Position numbers and translations under genes: made by a program. The notes below the pieces were generated by a model. It was given only the letters and a program-made list of their open reading frames with translations. It was not told the DNA's origin and did no database searches. 25,107 nucleotides of DNA from a virus. Positions within the stretch are counted from its first letter, which is position 1. Each line of letters starts with the position of its first letter. Positions 1 through 7,839 of the stretch are shown piece by piece. The stretch is taken from the IMG/VR virus record IMGVR_UViG_3300023196_001233, positions 1 through 25,107 of that record; one strand, written 5' to 3'.

Positions 1-99
1 AGAGATAAATTGGCACACAAACAAAAATTAAATTGGCAAGACCAAGAATATAAAATAAAACAAAGTGAATTGGTAAAAAAAGGTGTCAATGCGAAGTGA
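1..99 (+). CDS. C-terminal end of an unknown gene (truncated by window edge)
   Basis: The first frame is open from the first base to a TGA at 97-99, giving 32 residues of a lysine/glutamine-rich tail that ends KKGVNAK. Its stop overlaps the start of the helicase gene by 11 bases, the tight packing seen between real genes throughout this window. The start lies outside the window. In related phages uvsY often precedes uvsW, but this short tail shows nothing that lets me assign it to UvsY, so no function is given. Confidence 0.5.
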   Translation, partial: RDKLAHKQKLNWQDQEYKIKQSELVKKGVNAK

Positions 100-1576
100 T
101 ATAATTATTAATAAAGTGAATGAGGTGTATGCACACATTCAATGCGAAAAAAGTATAGCTAAAGAAATGCATGAGCATTTTTCTTTTTTTGTACCAGGAT
201 ACACATTTGTTCCAGCGTATCGGAACAAATTATGGAATGGTAAAATATATCTTTATCATCTAAATACATCTCAAATATATCGAGGATTATTATTTTACAT
301 TGAACAGTTTGCAGAATCAAGAGGTTACACTTTTGAATACCAAGACGGATTGGATGTTGAAGATGAGTACTCAGTATACCATGCCAAAAAGTTTATAGAA
401 TCATTAAACATACATGCTCGTGGTGAGCCCCTAGAAGTTCGTGATTACCAGATTGATGCATACATTCATGCAATGCAAAAGAAACGAGCATTGTTATTAT
501 CTCCTACCGCTTCAGGTAAATCTCTTATAATCTATTTGTTATTCAGGCAACTATTTGAATATCAAAATCTTAAAGGTTTAATTATTGTTCCCACCACATC
601 TTTGGTTGAACAGTTATACTCCGATTTTGGTGATTATAATAATGGTGAAATGCCAGACATACATCGCATATATCAAGGTAAAGAAAAAGACACCGACAAA
701 CCGTTGACAATATCCACTTGGCAGTCATTGTATAAAATGCCAAAAGAATATTTTGAACAGTTTGATTATGTAATGGTTGATGAGGCACATCTGATGAAAG
801 CCCAATCTATCACCACTATTATGACTTCATGTATAAATGCCAAGTATCGTATTGGTCTTACAGGTACATTAGATGGAACCAAAACACATAAGTTGGTAAT
901 AGAAGGGCTTACAGGTCCTGTAAAGAAAGTAATTACCACAAGAGAGTTGATTGATAACAAACAAGTATCAGATTTTGAAATCAAATGTCTAGTACTAAAG
1001 CATGATGATGAGATTTGTAAACGCAATAAAGATTTTACTTACCAAGAAGAAATACAGTATCTCATTTCTCATATGGAAAGAAATAAATTTATTAAAAATC
1101 TGGCGGTTAGCTTAGGTACAAATACCTTAGTATTGTATCAAATGGTTGACAAACATGGTCAAATCCTGTATGATATGATTAAGAACACTAAGAACATTGG
1201 TGATAGAAAAGTATTCTTTGTTCATGGTGGAACTGACACTGCAGATAGAGAAGAAATTAGACGAATAATGGAGATTGAAAATGATGCTATTGTTGTCGCT
1301 TCTTTTGGTACTTTTAGTACTGGTATTAATATTAGAAATTTACATAATATTATATTTGCATCGCCGAGTAAAAGTAGGGTCAGGAATTTACAGTCGATTG
1401 GACGAGGTTTACGACAATCCGAAGGTAAAGAAAAAGCAATCCTTTACGACATAGCTGATGATATGCGGTATAAGAAACACATGAACTTTACCTTGAAACA
1501 TTTCGTGGAAAGAACTAAGATATATAATGAAGAGCAGTTCCCATTTAGAATCTATAAGATTGGATTAAAGAAATGA
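89..1576 (+). CDS. uvsW: UvsW-type superfamily 2 DNA helicase
   Basis: This 495-residue protein matches the length and layout of T4 UvsW, an ATP-dependent helicase that unwinds branched DNA (R-loops, Holliday junctions, stalled forks) and helps shift replication from origin-dependent to recombination-dependent initiation. The N-terminal region (about residues 1-110) corresponds to the small UvsW DNA-binding domain. A Q-like motif (RDYQIDA) is followed by Walker A SPTASGKS with Lys144, the DEAH box at 231-234, motif III-like GLTGT, and a C-terminal helicase domain with motif VI QSIGRGLRQ. The ATG at 89 is preferred over an in-frame GTG at 83 because AAAGG lies at the right distance before it and the GTG would sit on that ribosome-binding site. 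The stop overlaps the next start by four bases (ATGA). Family assignment is firm. Confidence 0.95.
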   Translation: MRSDIIINKVNEVYAHIQCEKSIAKEMHEHFSFFVPGYTFVPAYRNKLWNGKIYLYHLNTSQIYRGLLFYIEQFAESRGYTFEYQDGLDVEDEYSVYHAKKFIESLNIHARGEPLEVRDYQIDAYIHAMQKKRALLLSPTASGKSLIIYLLFRQLFEYQNLKGLIIVPTTSLVEQLYSDFGDYNNGEMPDIHRIYQGKEKDTDKPLTISTWQSLYKMPKEYFEQFDYVMVDEAHLMKAQSITTIMTSCINAKYRIGLTGTLDGTKTHKLVIEGLTGPVKKVITTRELIDNKQVSDFEIKCLVLKHDDEICKRNKDFTYQEEIQYLISHMERNKFIKNLAVSLGTNTLVLYQMVDKHGQILYDMIKNTKNIGDRKVFFVHGGTDTADREEIRRIMEIENDAIVVASFGTFSTGINIRNLHNIIFASPSKSRVRNLQSIGRGLRQSEGKEKAILYDIADDMRYKKHMNFTLKHFVERTKIYNEEQFPFRIYKIGLKK

Positions 1577-1941
1577 TACAGATAATTAGATTAAAGAATG
1601 GTGAAGATATCATTGGAGAAGTCTTTGAGGAAATTAAAGATGAATTGGAGATTGATTGTCCTATGACAGTTGATTTGGAATACCGTGGTAGAGAATCAGG
1701 CTTAGTAATGGCACATTGGTTGCCTGTTCAGCTAATTGACAAGAATCAGGTTAAGATTAAATCTTGTGATATACTTACAAGGTTTTATCCTAATGATGAA
1801 TTTGCCGAGTACTATATGAATACTGTGGATAAACTTAAAAATTTATTGAAGGCAAAAGAAATAACAGACACGTTAACAGATGAAGAAGTAGAAGATATTA
1901 TGGATGCTTTAGATGAAGGTGAAGGACAAACAATACATTAA
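1573..1941 (+). CDS. Small Sm-like (LSm-fold?) phage protein, copy 1
   Basis: A 122-residue protein coupled to uvsW by an ATGA overlap. It opens with a short beta-strand pattern and the motif LKNGEDIIGEV, has a central beta-rich part, and ends with a strongly acidic helix (DEEVEDIMDALDEGEGQ). The opening motif and a later FYPNDEFAEYY segment match the protein encoded just before the DNA polymerase (17881-18192: LITGEEVLGEV and YVPAEDFITNYN), so the two are probably paralogues. Small proteins of this pattern are common beside replication genes of T4-like cyanophages. The fold is my inference from the pattern of a short strand, a GE(D/E)xxGEV turn and a strand, which is Sm-like. Biochemical role unknown; an RNA- or nucleic-acid-binding role is possible. 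Confidence 0.75.
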   Translation: MIQIIRLKNGEDIIGEVFEEIKDELEIDCPMTVDLEYRGRESGLVMAHWLPVQLIDKNQVKIKSCDILTRFYPNDEFAEYYMNTVDKLKNLLKAKEITDTLTDEEVEDIMDALDEGEGQTIH

Positions 1942-2012
1942 ACCTATAACTTATCTTCATAGGCAACACCGACACTATACATGTTGTCAAGCCCTATGTC
2001 AACAACTTTTAG

Positions 2013-2021
2013 TGGTATACT
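2013..2021 (+). promoter_or_regulatory. Extended -10 promoter ahead of the late sigma gene
   Basis: TGGTATACT fits the extended -10 form TGnTATAAT with one mismatch. No good -35 box is present at 16-18 bases. Transcription would start about base 2028, only some nine bases before the gp55 ATG. Just upstream, TGTTG at 1983-1987 and CAACA at 2000-2004 form a small inverted repeat around the position a -35 contact would occupy. This is the only break in the otherwise gapless series from uvsW to the DUF4338 gene. Confidence 0.45.
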
Positions 2022-2036
2022 TGAAATGAGAATAAA

Positions 2037-2591
2037 ATGAGCACTACACCAAAGAAACAGAAACACTATATTAATAACGCAGATTTCCTTAAAGCCCTTG
2101 TGGATTATAAGGAAGCATGTAAACTATCCACAAAGAATGGAACAAAACTTCCTGCCATACCAAATTATATTGGCGAGAGTTTTATGAAGATTGCCGAAGG
2201 GTTATCTCATAAACCAAACTTTATCAACTACACATATCGTGAAGAAATGATTTCGGATGGTATTGAAAACTGTTTACAATACTTTGATAACTTTGATCCA
2301 AGCAAATCATCTAATCCATTTGCTTACTTTACTCAAATCATTTACTTTGCCTTTCTACGTAGAATCTCTAAAGAAAAGAAACAACTCTATGTTAAGTATA
2401 AGGCCACAGAACAAATGGGTATCTTAGATGAGTTTGAATTAATGGAGTATGAAGATGGTACCTCCAAACAATTTGAACTCTACGATAATATTGCCGAATT
2501 TATTGGAACATACGAAGAAGCCAAACAGGCAAAGAAAGATATAGCAATGGCAAAGAAGTCAAAAGGGCTTGAAAAATTTCTAGGAGAATGA
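2037..2591 (+). CDS. 55: Late-transcription sigma factor gp55
   Basis: This 184-residue protein has the size of T4 gp55 (185 aa) and the hallmark gp55/sigma-70 region 2-like core: YREEMISDGIENCLQYFDNFDP followed by NPFAYFTQIIYFAFLRRI (about residues 67-110). gp55 binds host RNA polymerase core and recognises the TATAAATA-type late promoter, working with the coactivator gp33 and the sliding clamp gp45. gp45 is encoded in this window; gp33 was not recognised here. A 95-base non-coding gap with an extended -10 element precedes the gene. It is followed four bases later by a small gene and then gp47, the usual order in cyanophage-type T4 relatives. Assignment is confident. Confidence 0.93.
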   Translation: MSTTPKKQKHYINNADFLKALVDYKEACKLSTKNGTKLPAIPNYIGESFMKIAEGLSHKPNFINYTYREEMISDGIENCLQYFDNFDPSKSSNPFAYFTQIIYFAFLRRISKEKKQLYVKYKATEQMGILDEFELMEYEDGTSKQFELYDNIAEFIGTYEEAKQAKKDIAMAKKSKGLEKFLGE

Positions 2592-2595
2592 TATA

Positions 2596-2757
2596 ATGTA
2601 TAAAGTGACGTATTATCTTGCTGCTTCTGCAGTAAGATTTAAGAGTTTTGAAACTCTACATGAGGCAACCGAATTTGCCAACAAACAATCAATTGATTCA
2701 GTTATTAAAATTAAATATTATGATAATGTCGACAGACGAAAAACAAATCGTAACTAA
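2596..2757 (+). CDS. Small hypothetical protein between gp55 and gp47
   Basis: A 53-residue reading frame starting MYKVTYYLAASAVRFKSF. It begins four bases after the gp55 stop, with AGGAG in the last gp55 codons at a good ribosome-binding distance. Its end overlaps the probable gp47 start in a different frame. The N-terminal YKVTYYL strand, a central helix (TLHEATEFANKQ) and a final strand (VIKIKYYD) suggest a compact alpha/beta domain. Tiny proteins in this position are common in T4-like marine phages. No function can be given. Confidence 0.7.
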   Translation: MYKVTYYLAASAVRFKSFETLHEATEFANKQSIDSVIKIKYYDNVDRRKTNRN

Positions 2758-3823
2758 ATTAGCAATTATTACCGATCAGCATTTTGGTGCACGAAACGAT
2801 TCACTTAATTTTCTGGACTACTATGAGAAGTTTTATGATGAAACATTCTTTCCAACATTAGAAGAACGTGGCATTACCCATGTCTTGGATTTGGGTGATA
2901 CATTTGACCGTAGAAAATACATAAATTTTTACACATACAAACGTGCCAGAGAAATGTTCTTTGACCGTTTGGCTCATCGTGATATTAAAATGTGGATGTT
3001 GGCAGGCAACCATGACACATACTTTAAGAATACCAATGAAGTAAACTCCGTCAATTTATTGTTACAAGAGTATACCAACATTACAGTAATTGATTCACCG
3101 CAAACCATTCAAGTAGGTGATACTAAAATCTGTATGATTCCCTGGATTTGTCCAGAGAATTATGAAGAATCATTGGAACAAATTAAAAATACAACAGCAG
3201 ATATTTGTTGTGGTCATTTAGAGATTGCAGGTTTTGCAATGTATCGTGGACATCCTAGTGAGGAGGGCTTAAGCCGTGAACTATTTCGAAAATTTGACTT
3301 CACCTTTAGTGGGCATTACCATCATAAATCTTCTGCTGATGGTATACATTATCTTGGAAACCCGTATGAACTTACTTGGCAAGACTACAATGATCCTCGT
3401 GGTTTTCATATCTTTGACTTGGATAGCAGAATACTTGATTTCGTAAAGAACCCTAATATCATGTTCCATAAAATTACATATGATGATAAAGTGGAATCGA
3501 TTACTGAAATTACCAATAAAGACTTGATCAAGTATACCAATACCTATGTTAAAGTCGTGGTAATCAACAAGACCAATCCCTATCTGTTCGACAAGTTTAT
3601 GGCAAGTTTATATGGTGTCAATCCTATCGATATTACCATTGCTGAGGACTTTACAGACTTGACAGAAGGCATAGAAGATGATATGATTGACCAAGCTGAA
3701 GATACCTTAACAGTATTAAACAAGTTTGTGGATTCTGTTAATGAAGATGGTATCGACAATAATAAATTAAAATCCGTTCTTCGTGAACTATATGTGGAAG
3801 CATTGAATACTGAACAAGCATGA
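2726..3823 (+). CDS. 47: Recombination endonuclease subunit gp47 (Mre11/SbcD family)
   Basis: gp47 is the nuclease subunit of the gp46/gp47 complex, which resects DNA ends to start recombination-dependent replication and host DNA breakdown. The 365-residue protein shows the calcineurin-like phosphoesterase motifs in order: DQH (Asp17, His19), GD (57-58) in DLGDTFDRR, GNHD (94-97), CGHLE and the metal-binding FSGHYHH. The ATG at 2726 leaves eleven residues before the first core strand. An ATG two codons earlier (2720) is possible, and upstream extension would run over the preceding small gene; the ribosome-binding site is weak for both. The gene ends in an ATGA overlap with gp46, typical of co-translated partners. 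Confidence 0.95.
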   Translation: MSTDEKQIVTKLAIITDQHFGARNDSLNFLDYYEKFYDETFFPTLEERGITHVLDLGDTFDRRKYINFYTYKRAREMFFDRLAHRDIKMWMLAGNHDTYFKNTNEVNSVNLLLQEYTNITVIDSPQTIQVGDTKICMIPWICPENYEESLEQIKNTTADICCGHLEIAGFAMYRGHPSEEGLSRELFRKFDFTFSGHYHHKSSADGIHYLGNPYELTWQDYNDPRGFHIFDLDSRILDFVKNPNIMFHKITYDDKVESITEITNKDLIKYTNTYVKVVVINKTNPYLFDKFMASLYGVNPIDITIAEDFTDLTEGIEDDMIDQAEDTLTVLNKFVDSVNEDGIDNNKLKSVLRELYVEALNTEQA

Positions 3824-5535
3824 TTCTATTTGAAAAGATAAGGTATCGGAACATTTTAAGTACCGGTACTAGTTTTACAGAAATACTCTTAAACAAATCA
3901 CCCAACACATTGATTATTGGCCACAACGGTGCCGGTAAATCCACTATTCTGGATGCTCTGTGTTTTGGTTTGTTTGGTAAACCATTTCGTAAAATTAATA
4001 AACCTAACCTATTAAACTCTATTAATCAACAACAAGCCGTTGTAGAGATTGAGTTATCTATTGGTAAAAAACAATATAAGATTGTTCGTGGTATTAAACC
4101 AAATATTTTTGAAATCTATCAGAATGGTGTCTTGTTGAATCAAGATGCTGCTGCCAAAGACTATCAAGAAGTATTGGAGAAGTCTATTCTAAAGCTGAAC
4201 TACAAATCATTTACTCAAGTGGTAATTCTTGGTTCGGCTTCATTTGTTCCGTTCATGCAGTTATCTCCTTCTGACCGTAGAGCAATCATTGAGGACTTAC
4301 TTGATATTCAAATCTTCTCCTCTATGAATGTTTTGGTTAAAGAGAAGATGTCCATTATTAAAGATTCTTCACAGAAGCTAAAGTATAGTTTAGACCTGAC
4401 TGCTGAAAAAATTAAGATGCAGAAAGAGGCAATTGCAGAACACAAGAAACATAATGATATTGAGATTGAAAGAAAACAACAAGAAGTGTTATCATCAATT
4501 GACCAAAAATTTCAACTAGAAAAAAACATTGCGTTAATACAAAAACATATTGATGTGTTACAGAGTCGGATATCAGACCAGGTATCGATGCAGAAGAAAT
4601 CTGCCAAACTATTACAACTAGAATCCAAACTAGAATCTCGTATTAAGAAACTAGATAAAGACCTTGGCTTCTATGAAGAACATACTGACTGTCCTACATG
4701 CAAACAAGGCATAGAGGAACACTTTAGGCAAGAACAGGTAACAACTCTTGGTACCAGTAAACAAGAAGTCAATCAAGGCCTCTCTGAATTGTCCATACAG
4801 ATTAATGAAACCAGTAAAAGAATTGAACAGATACAGTCCATATTGAAACACATTACAGAACACAATAATGAAATTGTTAAACACAATTCAACCATATCAG
4901 CCGTCAATTCTTACATTACTAAAATCCAAAGAGAGATTGGTGACTTATCAACCAAGAAAGAATCTCTTGAAGATGATAATGCCAAACTAAAGGAATTACG
5001 AGCAGAGCTTGGAGTCTTGGTTAAACAACAAGAGGAACTCTCAATAGAGAAACAGTATTATGATTATGCCTCTACCTTGTTGAAAGATACTGGTATTAAA
5101 ACCAAAATCATTAAACAGTATTTACCAGTTATGAACAAGTTGATTAACAAGTATCTTACTGCCATGGATTTCTTTGTAAACTTCAATATCAATGAAAACT
5201 TTGAAGAAACAATCAAGTCTAGGCATCGTGATGAATTCTCATATGCCAACTTTTCTGAAGGTGAGAAGATGCGTATCGACTTGGCTCTGTTGTTTACATG
5301 GCGTCAGATTGCTAAGTTGAAGAATAGTACCAATACCAATCTATTGATTCTTGATGAAGTATTTGATTCGTCATTGGATACGGTTGGTACAGAGGAGTTC
5401 TTGAAATTGATTCATGAAATGGGACATGATACTAATGTGTTTGTAATATCTCATAAAGGTGACCAACTGTTTGATAAGTTTAGGTCGGTTATTAAATTTC
5501 AAAAAGTAAACAATTTTAGTCAGGTGGTAAAATGA
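3820..5535 (+). CDS. 46: Recombination endonuclease subunit gp46 (Rad50/SbcC family)
   Basis: gp46 is the SMC-like ATPase that drives and tethers the gp47 nuclease. The 571-residue protein has an N-terminal ATPase half with Walker A GHNGAGKST (34-42). A long glutamate/lysine/glutamine-rich coiled coil follows, interrupted by the zinc hook CPTC (Cys291, Cys294). The C-terminal ATPase half has signature FSEGEK (from residue 478) and Walker B NLLILDEVFD with Asp512-Glu513, then the H-loop VISHKG. Length is close to T4 gp46 (560 aa). The gene is translationally coupled at both ends by ATGA overlaps. Function is well supported. Confidence 0.96.
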   Translation: MILFEKIRYRNILSTGTSFTEILLNKSPNTLIIGHNGAGKSTILDALCFGLFGKPFRKINKPNLLNSINQQQAVVEIELSIGKKQYKIVRGIKPNIFEIYQNGVLLNQDAAAKDYQEVLEKSILKLNYKSFTQVVILGSASFVPFMQLSPSDRRAIIEDLLDIQIFSSMNVLVKEKMSIIKDSSQKLKYSLDLTAEKIKMQKEAIAEHKKHNDIEIERKQQEVLSSIDQKFQLEKNIALIQKHIDVLQSRISDQVSMQKKSAKLLQLESKLESRIKKLDKDLGFYEEHTDCPTCKQGIEEHFRQEQVTTLGTSKQEVNQGLSELSIQINETSKRIEQIQSILKHITEHNNEIVKHNSTISAVNSYITKIQREIGDLSTKKESLEDDNAKLKELRAELGVLVKQQEELSIEKQYYDYASTLLKDTGIKTKIIKQYLPVMNKLINKYLTAMDFFVNFNINENFEETIKSRHRDEFSYANFSEGEKMRIDLALLFTWRQIAKLKNSTNTNLLILDEVFDSSLDTVGTEEFLKLIHEMGHDTNVFVISHKGDQLFDKFRSVIKFQKVNNFSQVVK

Positions 5536-6122
5536 GCGACACAATCGTATTTGATACAGACTCAAAAGAAAATTATGTAGAAAGCATACCAGTTTTTGAT
5601 TTGGTACCAGAAGATTCACCAATACTCAAAGAGTATTTGCCAATGTTTAATTTTGAAAACCCTCCTGTCGATCCTGTTAAGTTTGCTTCGTCTTTGGTTG
5701 AGACCTGTAAGAAACATAATGGTTATGGATTGTCAGCCAATCAATGTGGATTCCGTCATCGTGTATTTGTGATGGGTGCCAAAGAAGAATATGTGGCATT
5801 TTTTAATCCTAAGATTACTGCCGTTTCAAAAGAAGATGCTCATATGGAAGAAGGATGCCTTTCTTTTCCATTACTTGGTTTGATGATTACCAGACCATCT
5901 GAAATTATGGTTGAATACCAAGACTTCAATGGAGAGATTAAACAATCACAATTTAGTGGTATATCTGCTCGTTGTTTCTTACACGAGCTTGACCATATGA
6001 ATGGAATAGTGTATACTAGTCGTGTAAAACCGTTGGCATTACAAAACGGATTAAAGAAACGAACCAAGATACAGAAGATGATTAAGAAGATGGATAAAAA
6101 TTTGAAAAAGTTGGCAAAATAA
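5532..6122 (+). CDS. def: Peptide deformylase
   Basis: This enzyme removes the formyl group from N-terminal formyl-methionine of nascent proteins using a metal ion. All three family motifs are present: GYGLSANQ (64-71), EGCLSFP (107-113, metal-binding Cys109) and HELDH (151-155, two metal-binding His and catalytic Glu152). The 196-residue protein is longer than many phage deformylases: about 45 extra N-terminal residues precede the core, and a lysine-rich helix of about 35 residues ends it. Deformylase genes are frequent in marine T4-like phages. Here the gene is coupled by ATGA to gp46 and by a one-base TAATG overlap to the next gene, inside the recombination operon. Confidence 0.95.
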   Translation: MSDTIVFDTDSKENYVESIPVFDLVPEDSPILKEYLPMFNFENPPVDPVKFASSLVETCKKHNGYGLSANQCGFRHRVFVMGAKEEYVAFFNPKITAVSKEDAHMEEGCLSFPLLGLMITRPSEIMVEYQDFNGEIKQSQFSGISARCFLHELDHMNGIVYTSRVKPLALQNGLKKRTKIQKMIKKMDKNLKKLAK

Positions 6123-7387
6123 TGGCAACACCAATTGAGTTCGTAGAAAAACAATGGCAAGAATGGCAGGAGAAAAATCCTGTTTCTTCCTTTGAACATA
6201 TTGATGAAGCAAGTATGAAAGAAATCCTAATTAAGGATTTAACATATGCTTCACAAATGGATGTTCGTGAATATACTCTATATCAAAAGTGGTGTGAAGT
6301 GAAAGAACGTTATCCAATGAAAGAATCTTCTACACTATTTGGTGATGAGATGGTGATGGTTGATCCAGAACAACGCAAATTGGTTAATGAAGTAAAATCT
6401 AATTTTTGGGTACCACAAAGTCCTGATGATTATGAAAATTTAAAGCCTGTTATGGTATTATCTAATGGTGAAGATGCGGCTCGATGGAATGCCATTCGTA
6501 CCTTTTCATCGACCATGAAGAATAATAGTAACATTGGCCGTAACCTGTTTTATGTATTGACTGATGATGTAACTAAGAAGTATCTTGGTGTTATCTGTAT
6601 CTCCTCAGACTTTCTAGACCTTACTCCAAGAGATAACGCAATCGGATGGTCGAGAGATGTTAAGACACAGCAACACATGATTAATCATACGGCAATTGGA
6701 TCCACCATCGTTCCATTGCAACCACTAGGTTTTAATTACATGGGTGGTAAGTTACTTGCTCTCATGTGTTTATCTGATACCGTTCAAGCGGATTGGAAAC
6801 GACAGTATGGAGATACTCTAGTTGGTGTAACTACTACATCACTCTATGGTAAAACCAAAGCTGGCGGTTTATCACAGTATAGTAATCTTGAACATTGGAC
6901 AGAGATGGGATTCTCGTCAGGTTCTGTGGCATTTGAACCAAGTCGTTCAACCAAAAAATTAGTGTTTGACTGGATCAAAGAGAATGAACCTCGTAAATAC
7001 TTTGAGTGGTGGGATGCCAAGAATCAACAAGGACTTCCACTCAAGCGTGACCATAAGAATAGGTCATTAAACTTTGCCTATTCTAAACTTAAAATACCAA
7101 AAGAGTTGATTCGTACTGAACATCAACGTGGTATCTATTTTTCACCTCTGTATAATAATACGAATGAATACCTTCGGAAAGAAATTACCGATGAAAGTCT
7201 GGTAAAGTTGTTTGATACAAGTGAAGAAACTTTGGCAACTATTTGGAAAACCAAGTATGCTAAGGGTCGAATCAGGCAGTTACAGAAAAAGAATACCGTT
7301 TCATACGAATCTTTATTCTATGACGACCTGATTGAATTGTCTTGGGAAGAAACCAAGGCCAAATATTTACCACAAGTTGGTAGATAA
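6122..7387 (+). CDS. DUF4338 (DruA-like) protein, copy 1
   Basis: A 421-residue protein whose middle carries PLQPLGFNYMGGKLLAL followed by a KRQYGDTLVGVTTTSLYG segment (about residues 198-244). This matches my recollection of the DUF4338 family, named after DruA of the Druantia defence system: a glycine-rich GGKLLAL helix start, then a YG...L...TTS(L)YG segment. The same signature recurs in the truncated protein at the right edge (24428 on), where PSQPFGFNYLGGKLMAA and FETTSLYGTSK are seen, so the phage has at least two copies. Upstream residues (WNAIRTFSSTMKNNSNIGRNLFYVLTDD) also fit a conserved core. Biochemical function of the domain is unknown to me. It lies in the recombination operon, starting on the last base of the deformylase stop. 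Confidence 0.75.
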   Translation: MATPIEFVEKQWQEWQEKNPVSSFEHIDEASMKEILIKDLTYASQMDVREYTLYQKWCEVKERYPMKESSTLFGDEMVMVDPEQRKLVNEVKSNFWVPQSPDDYENLKPVMVLSNGEDAARWNAIRTFSSTMKNNSNIGRNLFYVLTDDVTKKYLGVICISSDFLDLTPRDNAIGWSRDVKTQQHMINHTAIGSTIVPLQPLGFNYMGGKLLALMCLSDTVQADWKRQYGDTLVGVTTTSLYGKTKAGGLSQYSNLEHWTEMGFSSGSVAFEPSRSTKKLVFDWIKENEPRKYFEWWDAKNQQGLPLKRDHKNRSLNFAYSKLKIPKELIRTEHQRGIYFSPLYNNTNEYLRKEITDESLVKLFDTSEETLATIWKTKYAKGRIRQLQKKNTVSYESLFYDDLIELSWEETKAKYLPQVGR

Positions 7388-7408
7388 TCAAGTGTACCAC
7401 AAGTATGC

Positions 7409-7437
7409 TTGACAACGAACATAGATAAGTGTATACT
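7409..7437 (+). promoter_or_regulatory. Sigma-70 promoter for the HTH gene
   Basis: TTGACA (7409-7414) and TATACT (7432-7437) are separated by exactly 17 bases, a near-perfect host-type promoter. It lies just after the DUF4338 stop and some 70 bases before the HTH start codon. Confidence 0.88.
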
Positions 7438-7506
7438 GTGTTCACTCGTTGAAAATTGATTGAGGCGAGAATTTTATTATTAACTTTATTATTAGGAGTT
7501 TTACAA

Positions 7507-7776
7507 ATGGCTAAATTATCTGCTAAACAACGTATCTTGAATGCTTTGACACAATCTGAAGGTTACAACACTTTCACAACTCTCCAAGCACAACGCCGTT
7601 TCGGTATCACTAACGTTTCTGCTCGCATCTCTGAGTTGCGTCAAGAAGGTTACGCTATCTACGGTAACAAGAAAACTGTAAACGGTGAGAAGCAAACTGT
7701 TTATCGTCTTGGTACTCCAAGCAAGTCTTTCAAAGCTGAATGCCGTGCTAACGGTGTTAAAGTACAATCTGTCTAA
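7507..7776 (+). CDS. Small winged-helix/HTH DNA-binding protein
   Basis: An 89-residue basic protein beginning MAKLSAKQRILNALTQ. The segment from about residue 17 (TTLQAQRRFGITNVSARISELRQEGYAIY) reads as helix-turn-helix followed by a wing, ending in YRLGTPS. This is the pattern of small phage HTH proteins that bind DNA. AGGAG lies nine bases before the ATG; an upstream in-frame start without such a site is rejected. The gene is a self-contained unit with its own strong promoter and a strong terminator. Its codons (many CGT, AAC, TTC, GGT, ACT) look more highly expressed than those of its neighbours. It could be an early regulator or an abundant DNA-coating protein; target unknown. Confidence 0.88.
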   Translation: MAKLSAKQRILNALTQSEGYNTFTTLQAQRRFGITNVSARISELRQEGYAIYGNKKTVNGEKQTVYRLGTPSKSFKAECRANGVKVQSV

Positions 7777-7792
7777 TCTAGACTAGATGCTG

Positions 7793-7824
7793 GGGATTCC
7801 ACGAAAGTGGAGTCCCTTTTTTTT
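7793..7824 (+). terminator. Strong intrinsic terminator after the HTH gene
   Basis: A 10-bp stem (GGGATTCCAC with GTGGAGTCCC, one G-U pair) closes a GAAA tetraloop and is followed directly by eight T residues. It isolates the HTH transcript from the downstream glycosyltransferase-like gene, whose ribosome-binding site lies a few bases beyond. Confidence 0.95.
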
Positions 7825-7839
7825 ATTTTCGGAGAACAA

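Noticed and set aside
83-88. GTG start for uvsW two codons upstream
   Set aside because: It coincides with the likely ribosome-binding sequence of the ATG at 89.
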